Assembly: GCA_017646485.1 (NCBI GenBank)
Contig: JAGCML010000225.1
Location: 1 to 7,070, forward strand
Direction of reading: 5' to 3'
Source: Kiritimatiellia bacterium
GTDB lineage: Bacteria; Verrucomicrobiota; Kiritimatiellia; RFP12; DVOR01
Length of the DNA: 7,070 bases
The notes below the pieces were generated by a model that saw only the letters and a list, made by a program, of their open reading frames with translations, did not search any database and was not told where the DNA came from. Positions 1-6,762 of the stretch are shown piece by piece (within the stretch, counting starts at the first letter, position 1; every line of letters begins with the position of its first letter). Position numbers and translations under genes: made by a program.

Positions 1-351
1 ACCCTGGTGCAACCCGGCCGCGTGGTGCAGTTGCCGACGGGTGTAGTGGAAGAGGGCCTTTCTGCGCAAGCGCCTTCAGCGGTGTTGCGCATTCTTGAAG
101 CACCTGGACGCGAAGGTGTGACGGTGTTGCTATTGGATGACGGCCGTTATTGTTCCGATCGTCCTTCGGAATTAGAGGCACTTTCCCATGCCTATCCAGG
201 CCATGAACTGAATCTCATTGTGGATGTCTCGGTGCCGTATGGTACGACGATGGCGTGGATTGAACGCTTACGTGCCTGCGGTGTGGGACGAATCAATTTG
301 GTAACGGTGGCTAACCAAGCCCTAACCACAGATGAGGCAGGGACGCTCTGA
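1..351 (+). CDS. exbD: ExbD/TolR-family biopolymer transport protein, 5'-partial
   Basis: C-terminal periplasmic part of an ExbD/TolR-like protein. In this family ExbD forms an inner-membrane complex with ExbB and uses the proton motive force to drive TonB. The reading frame is open from base 1, so the cytoplasmic N-terminus, the single membrane helix and the proton-path Asp should lie upstream of the window. What remains (116 residues) shows the family pattern: an early 'VQLPTG' strand, a beta-strand pair around 'VTVLLLDDGRYCSD', and the characteristic 'VDVSVPYGTTMAWIERLRACGV' stretch followed by 'GRINLVT', matching the usual ExbD 'D..vpYg.v..v...l...G......v.' C-terminus. The stop codon TGA overlaps the next ATG by one base, so the two genes are coupled. 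TolR is the alternative; the TonB-like neighbour favours ExbD. The family call is fairly firm, the symbol less so. Confidence 0.8.
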   Translation, partial: TLVQPGRVVQLPTGVVEEGLSAQAPSAVLRILEAPGREGVTVLLLDDGRYCSDRPSELEALSHAYPGHELNLIVDVSVPYGTTMAWIERLRACGVGRINLVTVANQALTTDEAGTL

Positions 352-1121
352 TGCCGTTGGTGGATAAACATCTCTGGGAAAGAACGCGTCAATTCGTGCC
401 GAACAAGCGCGAGTCCTCCTTGCGTTTGACGCGATGGCGGAAGCTGCGTCGGAGTAATCGGCGCCGAAAGAGTGTGCTTTCCTTTTGGTGGGGGCCGCTG
501 TTAATCTGTGCCTTGGCCGGATGTGGCTTTGTTGCGGTGGCGTGTAAACTCTCCAACAAACCGAATTTCGAGGTGTACCAACCCGAAGCGAGCCTCTATG
601 TGGTGCATGTGACGGAAGAGCAGATCGAAAAGTTGTATCAAGCCGAGAACGTGCGAAGTCAGGCGATGTCCCTCAGCGATGAAGATGTGGGGATTTCCTT
701 GGATGCGATTTTGCCCGAACCTCAAGAGCGTCAGGCGATTCGGATGGAGCCGATGAACTTGCAGGCAGAACGTCCGCCGCTCTATGTCCTCCCCGTGGAT
801 GCCTACTTGCCGAAGATGCGCGAACACACACCCGAGTACACGGGTGAAGCGGAGATTCTTTGGGCGGCCGATGCGGCTTTACGTGCGAGCAGATTTGCGG
901 TGACCTTGCCCTATTTTGCAGATGACGAAGGCCTCGGCGAGGTGCGCTTTGCGGTGGAATTAAATGAGGCGGGCCATGTGGTTGAGGCGCTTCGATTTGC
1001 TCCCGCTGGCGCAGAAACCGAACGCTTACGTCAGCTGCGTGAGGCGATTTTGAAGGGGCGCGGAAGACAGGCCGCCCGGGGTGAAGTGAGAATCTTTTGG
1101 AAGACGAGGATTAAGAAATGA
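351..1121 (+). CDS. Single-pass membrane protein, probable divergent TonB-like energy transducer
   Basis: A 256-residue protein in the position where TonB is often encoded, directly after ExbD. Residues 1-43 are strongly basic and rich in Arg and Lys, which fits a cytoplasmic tail. Residues about 44-66 form one hydrophobic helix, and the rest should be periplasmic. Residues 196-253 begin with 'GEVRFAVELNEAGHVVEALRF' and end with 'GEVRIFWKTRI'; this resembles the TonB C-terminal fold (strand, 'd..G.v', strand, helix, last strand), but the match is weak. The Pro/Lys-rich spacer typical of TonB is missing; the linker at residues 67-190 is mixed and acidic. A lipobox-like LAGC at residues 55-58 lies within the helix, but the long basic tail and the hydrophobic residues after the Cys argue for a membrane anchor. 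The start is supported by AGGGA at 339-343, 7 nt before the ATG. The TonB role is inference. Confidence 0.55.
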   Translation: MPLVDKHLWERTRQFVPNKRESSLRLTRWRKLRRSNRRRKSVLSFWWGPLLICALAGCGFVAVACKLSNKPNFEVYQPEASLYVVHVTEEQIEKLYQAENVRSQAMSLSDEDVGISLDAILPEPQERQAIRMEPMNLQAERPPLYVLPVDAYLPKMREHTPEYTGEAEILWAADAALRASRFAVTLPYFADDEGLGEVRFAVELNEAGHVVEALRFAPAGAETERLRQLREAILKGRGRQAARGEVRIFWKTRIKK

Positions 1122-3358
1122 AGTTGTTAGCATTTGGTTTGTTGGCACTCTGTTGCGGAGGGTTCCTCTCTGCGCAGATTACCATTCGTAATGCTGGTCC
1201 AGTCGAAACCGACTCTCAGGGACATGTGATTGAAAAGTTGGACTACGATCGTAAGATTGTGGCCACCAATGGCTTGCCTTCTGCCGCAGAATATCGCGCA
1301 GAATTGGCCGAACGTGAACGTATGCGTAAGGTCGCTCGTGAAGTAGGACCTTGGTTTGAGGCAATCCAACACTTAGAGGTCGTGCAAAAGGATAGCGAAA
1401 CGAAGTACGATGCCGATGGTGGTGGCTTGGCCGGTGACGGCGTTAAAGAAGTGATTGGCCAGTCGGGTCAAGGCATGGCAGCGTACATTGAGGCAATGCG
1501 TGTCTTCAATAGTAGCACGGCTGAGGGCGGATCGGTTGCCAGAGATGCACGCCAATTAAAGGCCGCTTTGGATGAATTGCTCTACCGTCGCGGCGGCGAA
1601 GTGGTCTGCGGCCCAGGCCGTGGCGTGAGTATGAAGTATCCCTTGGAATTGCTCTTGGTGCGCTATCAGAGTTGGAAGGCGCAGAGCACGCCGATGAAGG
1701 AACTTTATGCCGCGAAGTCTGCCGATTTGTGGCCGGGCAAAGTGCCGGCGGATGCCGAACGCGTCACGAAGAAAGTGACGCTCTATCCGGGTGAAGGGGG
1801 CTACATCAGCACAGGCTTGTATGTCCCACCAGGGGAAGTGATTACGATTAAGTGCGGTAGCTTGACGGGTAATTTGACGGCTCAGATTGGGTGTCACACC
1901 GATAAACTCGATCCGAAGATTGTACCGTTGGACGAAGAGGGGAATCCGATGGACGACCCCTACAACCCCGTCGCACCGAATCTTTCTAAGGTGAAGATGG
2001 GCTGGCAACAAATCACGGACAATCGTCCGCTGTGGCGTTGGCCAGATATGGTCCGTCGCTTCCAGATTAAGAAGAAAAAGGAAGAGATTGGCCATGTGTT
2101 AGGCGGTGTTTTGTGGTTTACGTGGAGCGGTGGCTCGCGTCCGATGACGATTGAGGTCTCTGGTTGCGTGCAGATGCCGTGGTTCCGTCTGGGTATTGAT
2201 ACGAATCAGGACTGGATTGACCGCATTTCGAAATATCCCGCACCATGGGCAGAACTCCAGGCGAAGACGATTATCTTTACTGTGGAGTCGAAGTATCTTC
2301 GCAATGTGAAAAACATTGAAGCGCTCGCACAGTGGTGGGGTAAGGCCGCTTGCATTATGTTGCGCACGAGTGGACGTGGTTTGCCAACAGATGGCGAAGC
2401 GGACAACTTCCGTCCAGCGAAGCGTGAATGGGGCATCTTGGATAAGAAGTTGGTGCAGATGAATGAAGAGGCCCCGCCAGACACGGAAGAATTGGTGCGT
2501 GAAGCGGCCAAGACCAATGCAGGTGCCGCCGCAGATCGTTATGGGATTCCAGTGGCTCAAGAGCCTGTGCCAGTTGATCCTAAAAAGCCGAAGGCGCTAA
2601 AGATTCCTTCGCGTGAAAACGAACCCAAGTTCACGCCCATGCGTTTAGTGGACGATGTGCAGATTTCCGTGGGTGCAGGTCACTCGGGTTATCCTATTAT
2701 GTGTATGGAATGGGGCGGCGGCATGATGAACCTGAAGGGCTTGCAGATTTCGGGTTCGTGGGGTGCGCTTCACGAAATTGGTCACAATATGGGGCAGGGC
2801 GCCAATGGCATCTTTGCGCTCCCGGGCAATACTGAGGTGATTTGTAACTTCTTCGGCACTTGCACGATGAATTTGTTGAATGGCACAAGTTTCAAGCGCA
2901 TCAAGAAGGAGGCTTGGGATGGTGTGGCAAAGAATGTGGCCGACCGAAAGCCAGACCTTTGGATGAAGTCGCAGGTCTTTGAACGCTTGGTCTTCTACAT
3001 GACCCTCGCACACTATTTCGGTGTGGAGAGCGTGGTGAAGGTGGTAAATGACAATAGCGAACTCCCCGCCAATGCCATCGGTGACCGGTTGTGTTGCGCA
3101 TGGTCAAAGGCTGTGGGGCGTGACTTGACGCCATACTTTGATATCTGGGGCCTCCCATTGTCAAAGGCCGCTTACACCTACACGCAGGATTGGCCACCGT
3201 GGCCAACAGATGATGACAAGGCATTGCTCTTCTCTCAACCCATGGAGTATCGTGGACAGGTGGAAGAATTTGAACTTGACACCCGCAATCCAGAAGATAT
3301 TCCCACGCGCCGTCAGTTGCGAGCTCGTGAACATTTCAAAAAGACGGTAAAAGAATAA
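1118..3358 (+). CDS. Secreted M60-like (mucin/glycoprotein-targeting) zinc metallopeptidase
   Basis: A 746-residue exported protease of the Peptidase M60/enhancin-like family; characterised members cleave mucins and other O-glycoproteins. Residues 1-19 are a Sec signal peptide (short Lys start, Leu/Ala/Cys-rich core, likely cleavage at FLSA-Q). Residues about 20-220 are a helical region not assigned here. The M60 region starts with the 'STGLYVPPGE' strand (231-240) and 'IGCHTDKL', continues with 'MPWFRLGIDT' and 'PAPWAELQ', and has the pre-catalytic 'DDVQISVGAGHSGYPIM'. The active site is HEIGH at 552-556 (zinc ligands H552 and H556, catalytic E553), with glutamate E573 after a 16-residue gap, fitting HEXXH-X(8-24)-E. 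About ten Cys in the mature protein suggest disulfides. The stretch near 425-510 is charged and proline-rich and looks like an insertion. ATGA overlap with the previous gene; GAGGA at 1106-1110 gives the ribosome site. Family call firm; substrate unknown. Confidence 0.9.
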   Translation: MKLLAFGLLALCCGGFLSAQITIRNAGPVETDSQGHVIEKLDYDRKIVATNGLPSAAEYRAELAERERMRKVAREVGPWFEAIQHLEVVQKDSETKYDADGGGLAGDGVKEVIGQSGQGMAAYIEAMRVFNSSTAEGGSVARDARQLKAALDELLYRRGGEVVCGPGRGVSMKYPLELLLVRYQSWKAQSTPMKELYAAKSADLWPGKVPADAERVTKKVTLYPGEGGYISTGLYVPPGEVITIKCGSLTGNLTAQIGCHTDKLDPKIVPLDEEGNPMDDPYNPVAPNLSKVKMGWQQITDNRPLWRWPDMVRRFQIKKKKEEIGHVLGGVLWFTWSGGSRPMTIEVSGCVQMPWFRLGIDTNQDWIDRISKYPAPWAELQAKTIIFTVESKYLRNVKNIEALAQWWGKAACIMLRTSGRGLPTDGEADNFRPAKREWGILDKKLVQMNEEAPPDTEELVREAAKTNAGAAADRYGIPVAQEPVPVDPKKPKALKIPSRENEPKFTPMRLVDDVQISVGAGHSGYPIMCMEWGGGMMNLKGLQISGSWGALHEIGHNMGQGANGIFALPGNTEVICNFFGTCTMNLLNGTSFKRIKKEAWDGVAKNVADRKPDLWMKSQVFERLVFYMTLAHYFGVESVVKVVNDNSELPANAIGDRLCCAWSKAVGRDLTPYFDIWGLPLSKAAYTYTQDWPPWPTDDDKALLFSQPMEYRGQVEEFELDTRNPEDIPTRRQLRAREHFKKTVKE

Positions 3359-3367
3359 TGTCAAATG

Positions 3368-3396
3368 AAATACGGGGGTGCATCGCCCCCGTATTT
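3368..3396. terminator. GC-rich hairpin, probable bidirectional terminator
   Basis: An 11-bp perfect stem, AAATACGGGGG (3368-3378) with CCCCCGTATTT (3386-3396), around a 7-nt loop, starting 9 bases after the peptidase stop codon. The A-rich 5' arm and T-rich 3' arm are typical of a bidirectional intrinsic terminator. The U-tract is short and followed by AATAAATA, so termination may be incomplete. Confidence 0.7.
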
Positions 3397-3422
3397 AATA
3401 AATAGAAAGGGTGGCGTGTAAG

Positions 3423-4322
3423 ATGAGTTATCTCTTTGGCCCCGTGCCTTCGCGACGGTATGGTAGAAGTTTGGGCATTGACCTCGTCCCGATGAAGACG
3501 TGTTGCTACGATTGCGTCTTCTGCCAATTGGGGATTACCCCGCAGGCCACTTGTGAACGGCGTGAGTACCTGCCCGTGAATGAGGTGTTGCGCGAATTGG
3601 AAACCTGGCTCTCCAAGCGTTCGGATGTGGATATGCTCACCTTGTGTGGGTCTGGGGAACCCACACTGCATTCGCGGTTCGGGGAGGTCTTGCGGTGGAT
3701 TCGAAAGGAGACGCAGCTCCCTTCTTTATTGATGAGTAATGGTGCGCTCTTTGCTGACCCAGAGGTGCGCCGTGATGCCGCATGTGCCAGTCGCGTGAAG
3801 ATTTCGGTTCACTTCTGGGATGAGGCCTCTTTCCAAGCAACGGTGCGCCCGCATGCGTCGCTTCATTTCCAGGATTTGTATGAGGCATGGCGTGCCTTCC
3901 GTGCGGAGTATGAGGGGTTGCTGGATGTCGAGTACTTCGCCTTGCCTGGCATGAATACCGACCCTGCGCAATTAGATCGCATTTATACGTTGTTGGAGAC
4001 GCTCAAGCCCGACACCGTGACCGTGAATAGCGCGGCGCGTCCGCCCGCTGAATCGTGTGTGCGTGCGGTGCCAACGGAGGAGATGACGCATCTGAAAGCC
4101 TTCTTTGGCACCTTGGCTTCTGCTCGACAGGCCGCTGAGATGGCCGCACCGATGCCGTACTCCGAGGAGGCGTTGCAGGCGCTTGCACGCCGTCATCCCT
4201 TGACGCCCGCCCAGTTTGCCGCCTATTTTGGTGTGCCTGAGGGTGAGATTCGCGCCGCCTTATCGCGTTTGGCCCTAACAGATCCCTATGCCGCTCGCGC
4301 ACTCCTCACGCCTGAGGCGTAA
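3423..4322 (+). CDS. COG0731-like radical SAM enzyme
   Basis: A 299-residue radical SAM protein. The opening 'SYLFGPVPSRRYGRSLGIDL' and the cluster motif 'KTCCYDCVFCQ' are typical of the bacterial branch of COG0731, named after archaeal/eukaryotic wyosine (tRNA-Phe imidazoG37) synthases; the bacterial members' substrate is not established. Cys27, Cys31 and Cys34 form CX3CX2C, expected to bind the 4Fe-4S cluster that cleaves S-adenosylmethionine. GSGEP at 76-80 is the SAM-binding 'GGE'-type motif. Residues about 250-285 ('RRHPLTPAQFAAYFGVPEGEIRAALSRL') look like a winged-helix or helix-turn-helix tail. The ATG at 3423 is preferred over the in-frame GTG at 3411 because the family consensus begins at MSYLFGPVPSRR and the purine-rich AAAGGG (3406-3411) lies upstream of it, though at a long spacing of about 11 nt. 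comEC follows after 56 bp. Radical SAM assignment firm; reaction unknown. Confidence 0.88.
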   Translation: MSYLFGPVPSRRYGRSLGIDLVPMKTCCYDCVFCQLGITPQATCERREYLPVNEVLRELETWLSKRSDVDMLTLCGSGEPTLHSRFGEVLRWIRKETQLPSLLMSNGALFADPEVRRDAACASRVKISVHFWDEASFQATVRPHASLHFQDLYEAWRAFRAEYEGLLDVEYFALPGMNTDPAQLDRIYTLLETLKPDTVTVNSAARPPAESCVRAVPTEEMTHLKAFFGTLASARQAAEMAAPMPYSEEALQALARRHPLTPAQFAAYFGVPEGEIRAALSRLALTDPYAARALLTPEA

Positions 4323-4378
4323 TAGCGCACCGCCGCGCTTCGTAGGCGTGGCGAATGTCTTAACCTGATGGAACACCG

Positions 4379-6004
4379 ATGGGCGCTTTCACCGCAGCAT
4401 TGTTTGATGACTCCGTTGGCTATTGTCGCCATCGTCCGCTTATGGGATGGACAATCGCCATCGTGTTCGGCACGGCCTTGGGGTTCTTCTATGGGGCGAG
4501 CTGGATCTGGTTGTTCGTCGCGACGGTCTCCTTAATTGCGGCATGGCGCACCAAATCATGTATCGTGTCGCAACTCCTCTGGGTGACGTGTTTCGCCTTG
4601 GCGGGTTGGCGTGCGGCATTGTTGCATGATCGTAATCTGGCGGTCTTAGAACGCTTAAAGTCGTATCAAGCCGCAGGCGAGGTCTTTGAACTTAAAGCCA
4701 CCGTTTCAAATGACCGACACATTGTCCAACGCAAACGTGGCGGCCCGTATTGTCGTTTTTCGGTTGATGATGCTTGGCTTGCGGATGGCACAGAAATTCA
4801 TGGTGTCAATCTCTCGGTTTACTTTTACGATAAAACAGGGGATTTCCCTGAGGTAGGGGAGACGTGGTTGCTTTCCGCAAAGTTGCGCGCCAATTCAAGC
4901 AACTATCGGATGTCGATTTCCGCACGTGGGGAACATGCGAAGCGTTTGCCAGAAGAGGATCGACGGCGAGATTTGCAGTATCTATTGGCTAATTTCCGCG
5001 ACCGCCTTTCGCAACACTTAGCCTTGGGGGTCCCCGAACAGGATGCCTTGTTGACGCAGACAATGGTCTTAGGAACACGTGCGCGCTTGCCGTATGTCTT
5101 GCGCCAACGCTATGCCGACGCAGGCATTATTCACATCTTCGCCATTAGTGGGCTGCATGTCGGCATTGTGGCCGGGCTCTTAATCTGGTTGATTTCTTGG
5201 TTTGGGGTTCGGATTCGCATGCGTGCCTTACTGCTCTTGCCGGCGTTGGTGGGCTATTTACTGCTCACAGGCGTACCGCCGTCTGCTACACGTGCCTGCA
5301 TGATGGCCCTCATCTTCTGTTTTGCGCCCACCTTTTGCCGACGCCCTGACGGTGCGAGCGCGCTCTTGGTTACCGCAGCCACCGTCCTCTTGGTTGAACC
5401 TGGATGGATTGCCAATGTGGGCGCCTTGCTCTCCTTTTGCGTTATGGGGGGCATCTTGCTCTACACTAAACCGCTCATTTACTTTATTAATCGTCTCTTT
5501 CATTCAACGTCCCAACGCACCACGGGTGGCTTTTTGAAAGAGGCGCAACCCTGGCATGTCACGCTTCGCCAATACATCGCAGGGGTGATGGGACTCTCTT
5601 TAGCGGCCTGGATCTCCGCTTTGCCGCTCTGCCTCTTCTTCTTTGGCCGCCTTTCAATCGTGGGGATTTTACTGAACTTGCTGGTGCCGACGTTGACCTT
5701 AGTGGTGGTGTGGTGCGCATGTATCAGTGCCTTCATCGGATTTGTGTTGCCCGTAGTTTCAATATTCCTCAACCGCCTGAATGCGTCATTACTCTCATTG
5801 GTTGACGTGCTTTCGGCGCACGTCATCCAATGGCCAGGCGCCGTCTATGAACTCACTTATCAACCTGGCGTGACCTTCTCCCTCATCCTCGGCTTGGGCG
5901 TGGTCCTCTTGGGGTGGTGGCTCGGCGTGCAAGAACGCCGTTGCCGACAAAAAGACCCCTTTGACCCCGAAGTCTTCAACTTCCTCCCCGCCTCGCGCGA
6001 TTAA
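4379..6004 (+). CDS. comEC: ComEC/Rec2-family DNA-uptake channel, lacking the metallo-beta-lactamase domain
   Basis: A 541-residue polytopic inner-membrane protein of the ComEC/Rec2 family, which passes single-stranded DNA into the cytoplasm during natural transformation. Two N-terminal helices (about 22-62) precede a soluble OB-fold-like domain (about 85-190, DUF4131 type). The Competence domain begins near 'PEQDALLTQTMVLGTRARLP' and contains the hallmark ISGLHVGI at 256-263, followed by roughly eight to ten further hydrophobic helices up to residue 525. Full-length ComEC proteins usually run 700-800 residues with a C-terminal metallo-beta-lactamase domain; here the frame stops after the last helix with a short basic tail, so that domain is absent. 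The start is bounded by an in-frame TAA at 4361; the ribosome site is weak. It may be co-transcribed with the radical SAM gene, since no terminator is visible in the gap. Whether it takes up DNA here is inferred. Confidence 0.88.
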   Translation: MGAFTAALFDDSVGYCRHRPLMGWTIAIVFGTALGFFYGASWIWLFVATVSLIAAWRTKSCIVSQLLWVTCFALAGWRAALLHDRNLAVLERLKSYQAAGEVFELKATVSNDRHIVQRKRGGPYCRFSVDDAWLADGTEIHGVNLSVYFYDKTGDFPEVGETWLLSAKLRANSSNYRMSISARGEHAKRLPEEDRRRDLQYLLANFRDRLSQHLALGVPEQDALLTQTMVLGTRARLPYVLRQRYADAGIIHIFAISGLHVGIVAGLLIWLISWFGVRIRMRALLLLPALVGYLLLTGVPPSATRACMMALIFCFAPTFCRRPDGASALLVTAATVLLVEPGWIANVGALLSFCVMGGILLYTKPLIYFINRLFHSTSQRTTGGFLKEAQPWHVTLRQYIAGVMGLSLAAWISALPLCLFFFGRLSIVGILLNLLVPTLTLVVVWCACISAFIGFVLPVVSIFLNRLNASLLSLVDVLSAHVIQWPGAVYELTYQPGVTFSLILGLGVVLLGWWLGVQERRCRQKDPFDPEVFNFLPASRD

Positions 6005-6034
6005 GCGCTGCAGGCGTCATTTTCCGTCTTTTTC

Positions 6035-6060
6035 AAAAAAAATTAAAAAAGTGAAAAAAA
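6035..6060 (+). promoter_or_regulatory. Phased A-tracts, probable UP element / bent DNA
   Basis: Three A-runs, A8 (6035-6042), A6 (6045-6050) and A7 (6054-6060), start 10 and 9 bases apart, close to one helical turn, and lie immediately upstream of the tRNA promoter -35 box. Helically phased A-tracts bend DNA, and A-rich tracts here act as UP elements for the RNA polymerase alpha subunit. Both roles are known for strong stable-RNA promoters; the assignment here is by position and sequence. Confidence 0.7.
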
Positions 6061-6064
6061 GTAC

Positions 6065-6093
6065 TTGCATTAAAATTTTTGAAGTGCTATAAT
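6065..6093 (+). promoter_or_regulatory. Sigma-70-type promoter of the tRNA operon
   Basis: -35 TTGCAT (6065-6070) and a perfect -10 TATAAT (6088-6093) are separated by exactly 17 bp. The predicted start is near 6100, giving a leader of about 12 nt before the first tRNA. The discriminator after the -10 box (TTGCCCC, 6094-6100) is C-rich, a feature associated with stringent (ppGpp) control of stable-RNA promoters in well-studied bacteria. No other promoter is evident between the four tRNAs, so this one probably drives the whole array. Confidence 0.88.
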
Positions 6094-6112
6094 TTGCCCC
6101 GTTTTTGAGCGT

Positions 6113-6188
<76 letters not shown>

Positions 6189-6196
6189 TCTCTTAT

Positions 6197-6272
6197 GGGG
6201 GTGTAGCTCAGTTGGTAGAGCAAGTGACTCTTAATCACTGGGTCCACGGTTCGAGCCCGTGCACCCCTACCA
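6197..6272 (+). tRNA. tRNA-Lys (anticodon CTT), copy 1
   Basis: A complete 76-nt cloverleaf: D-stem GCTC/GAGC, anticodon stem AGTGA/TCACT with loop CTCTTAA (anticodon CTT, reads AAG), variable loop GGGTC, T-stem CACGG/CCGTG, discriminator A and encoded CCA. The acceptor stem GGGGGTG/CACCCCT ends in a G1-U72 wobble instead of a Watson-Crick pair. It lies 8 nt after tRNA-Gly copy 1. Confidence 0.96.
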
Positions 6273-6311
6273 TTTCCGAAGATGGAACGCTGCCAAAAAC
6301 AACCTACCAAA

Positions 6312-6387
<76 letters not shown>

Positions 6388-6399
6388 TTTTCCATTTAT

Positions 6400-6475
6400 G
6401 GGGGTGTAGCTCAGTTGGTAGAGCAAGTGACTCTTAATCACTGGGTCCACGGTTCGAGCCCGTGCACCCCTACCA
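6400..6475 (+). tRNA. tRNA-Lys (anticodon CTT), copy 2
   Basis: Identical over all 76 nt to the tRNA-Lys at 6197-6272, including the G1-U72 wobble and encoded CCA. It lies 12 nt after tRNA-Gly copy 2 and ends 7 nt before the stem of the array terminator, so it is the last gene of the transcript. Confidence 0.96.
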
Positions 6476-6482
6476 TAAAAAG

Positions 6483-6516
6483 AAAAATCGGCCGACGGGT
6501 CGATTTTTTTGTTTTT
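6483..6516 (+). terminator. Intrinsic terminator of the tRNA operon
   Basis: An 11-bp stem, 6483-6493 with 6498-6508 (one G-T wobble at 6491/6500), closes a GACG tetraloop and runs into a T-tract at 6504-6516 broken by one G. The A-run on the 5' side means it could also stop transcripts arriving from the right. Confidence 0.92.
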
Positions 6517-6551
6517 ATCCCCCTTTCTCAAAGTTCACTGCGCATGCCGAC

Positions 6552-6594
6552 GGAACGTTGACGTGGAGCATGTGAAAGACTGCATGTGGATTTT
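6552..6594 (+). repeat. Outer left inverted-repeat arm, segment A1
   Basis: A 43-base segment that matches the reverse complement of 7028-7070 (the window's last bases). A 21-nt core, 6567-6587, is perfectly complementary to 7035-7055, and the outer GGAACG (6552-6557) pairs with CGTTCC (7065-7070). The core contains GCATGT twice (6568-6573 wait-free positions GCATGT at 6568-6573 and 6582-6587). Confidence 0.85.
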
Positions 6595-6612
6595 AACACT
6601 AAGAACACCAGG

Positions 6613-6668
6613 AGATGCGTCGAGCTTTTCGTAACACTATGCTTCGCCCACGAAAAGCCAATGCATCT
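6613..6668. repeat. Long hairpin inside the left arm
   Basis: Outer stem AGATGCGT (6613-6620) with ATGCATCT (6661-6668), 8 bp with one G-T, and inner stem CTTTTCGT (6625-6632) with ACGAAAAG (6650-6657), 8 bp perfect. They are separated by a small 4x3 internal loop and close a 17-nt loop. The loop holds ATGCTTCG (6639-6646), complementary to CGAAGCAT at 6670-6677 just after the hairpin, so a pseudoknot is possible if this is transcribed. Confidence 0.7.
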
Positions 6669-6732
6669 ACGAAGCATGTGAGACTCCACGAGTCGCACGA
6701 TCTTGCACGCTACGTCGCATGGGCACATCTCC
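6668..6732 (+). repeat. Inner left inverted-repeat arm, segments A2 + B
   Basis: This segment matches the reverse complement of the right arm (6981-7060). TACGAAGCATGTGA (6668-6681) pairs perfectly with 7047-7060. CCACGAGTCGCA (6686-6697) and ATGGGCACATCTCC (6719-6732) pair perfectly with the ends of 6981-7028, with a diverged middle. A2 lacks the second half of the A segment, so the left side carries one full A (A1) and one shortened A fused to B. Confidence 0.85.
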
Positions 6733-6738
6733 GTGCTC

Positions 6739-6755
6739 CGCCAGCGTGCGCTTAT
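6739..6755 (+). repeat. 17-nt direct repeat, left copy
   Basis: CGCCAGCGTGCGCTTAT matches 6932-6948 with one mismatch (C/T at the fourth base; the last 13 bases are identical). The two copies flank the hairpin core and both lie inside the larger inverted arms. Confidence 0.8.
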
Positions 6756-6762
6756 TAATTTA

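Noticed and set aside
3276..3302. TTGACA near the end of the peptidase gene as a promoter for the radical SAM gene
   Set aside because: No acceptable -10 box at 16-18 bp, and any transcript would meet the hairpin at 3368-3396.
3411..3422. GTG at 3411 as the start of the radical SAM gene
   Set aside because: It overlaps the purine-rich ribosome-site candidate and adds four residues not in the family pattern, which begins at the ATG at 3423.
6005..6034. Intrinsic terminator after comEC
   Set aside because: No convincing stem precedes the T-rich stretch at 6020-6033, so read-through into the tRNA array cannot be excluded.
6528..6728. 66-residue minus-strand open frame in the repeat region
   Set aside because: Runs through the left inverted arm and hairpin; no domain, no convincing ribosome site.
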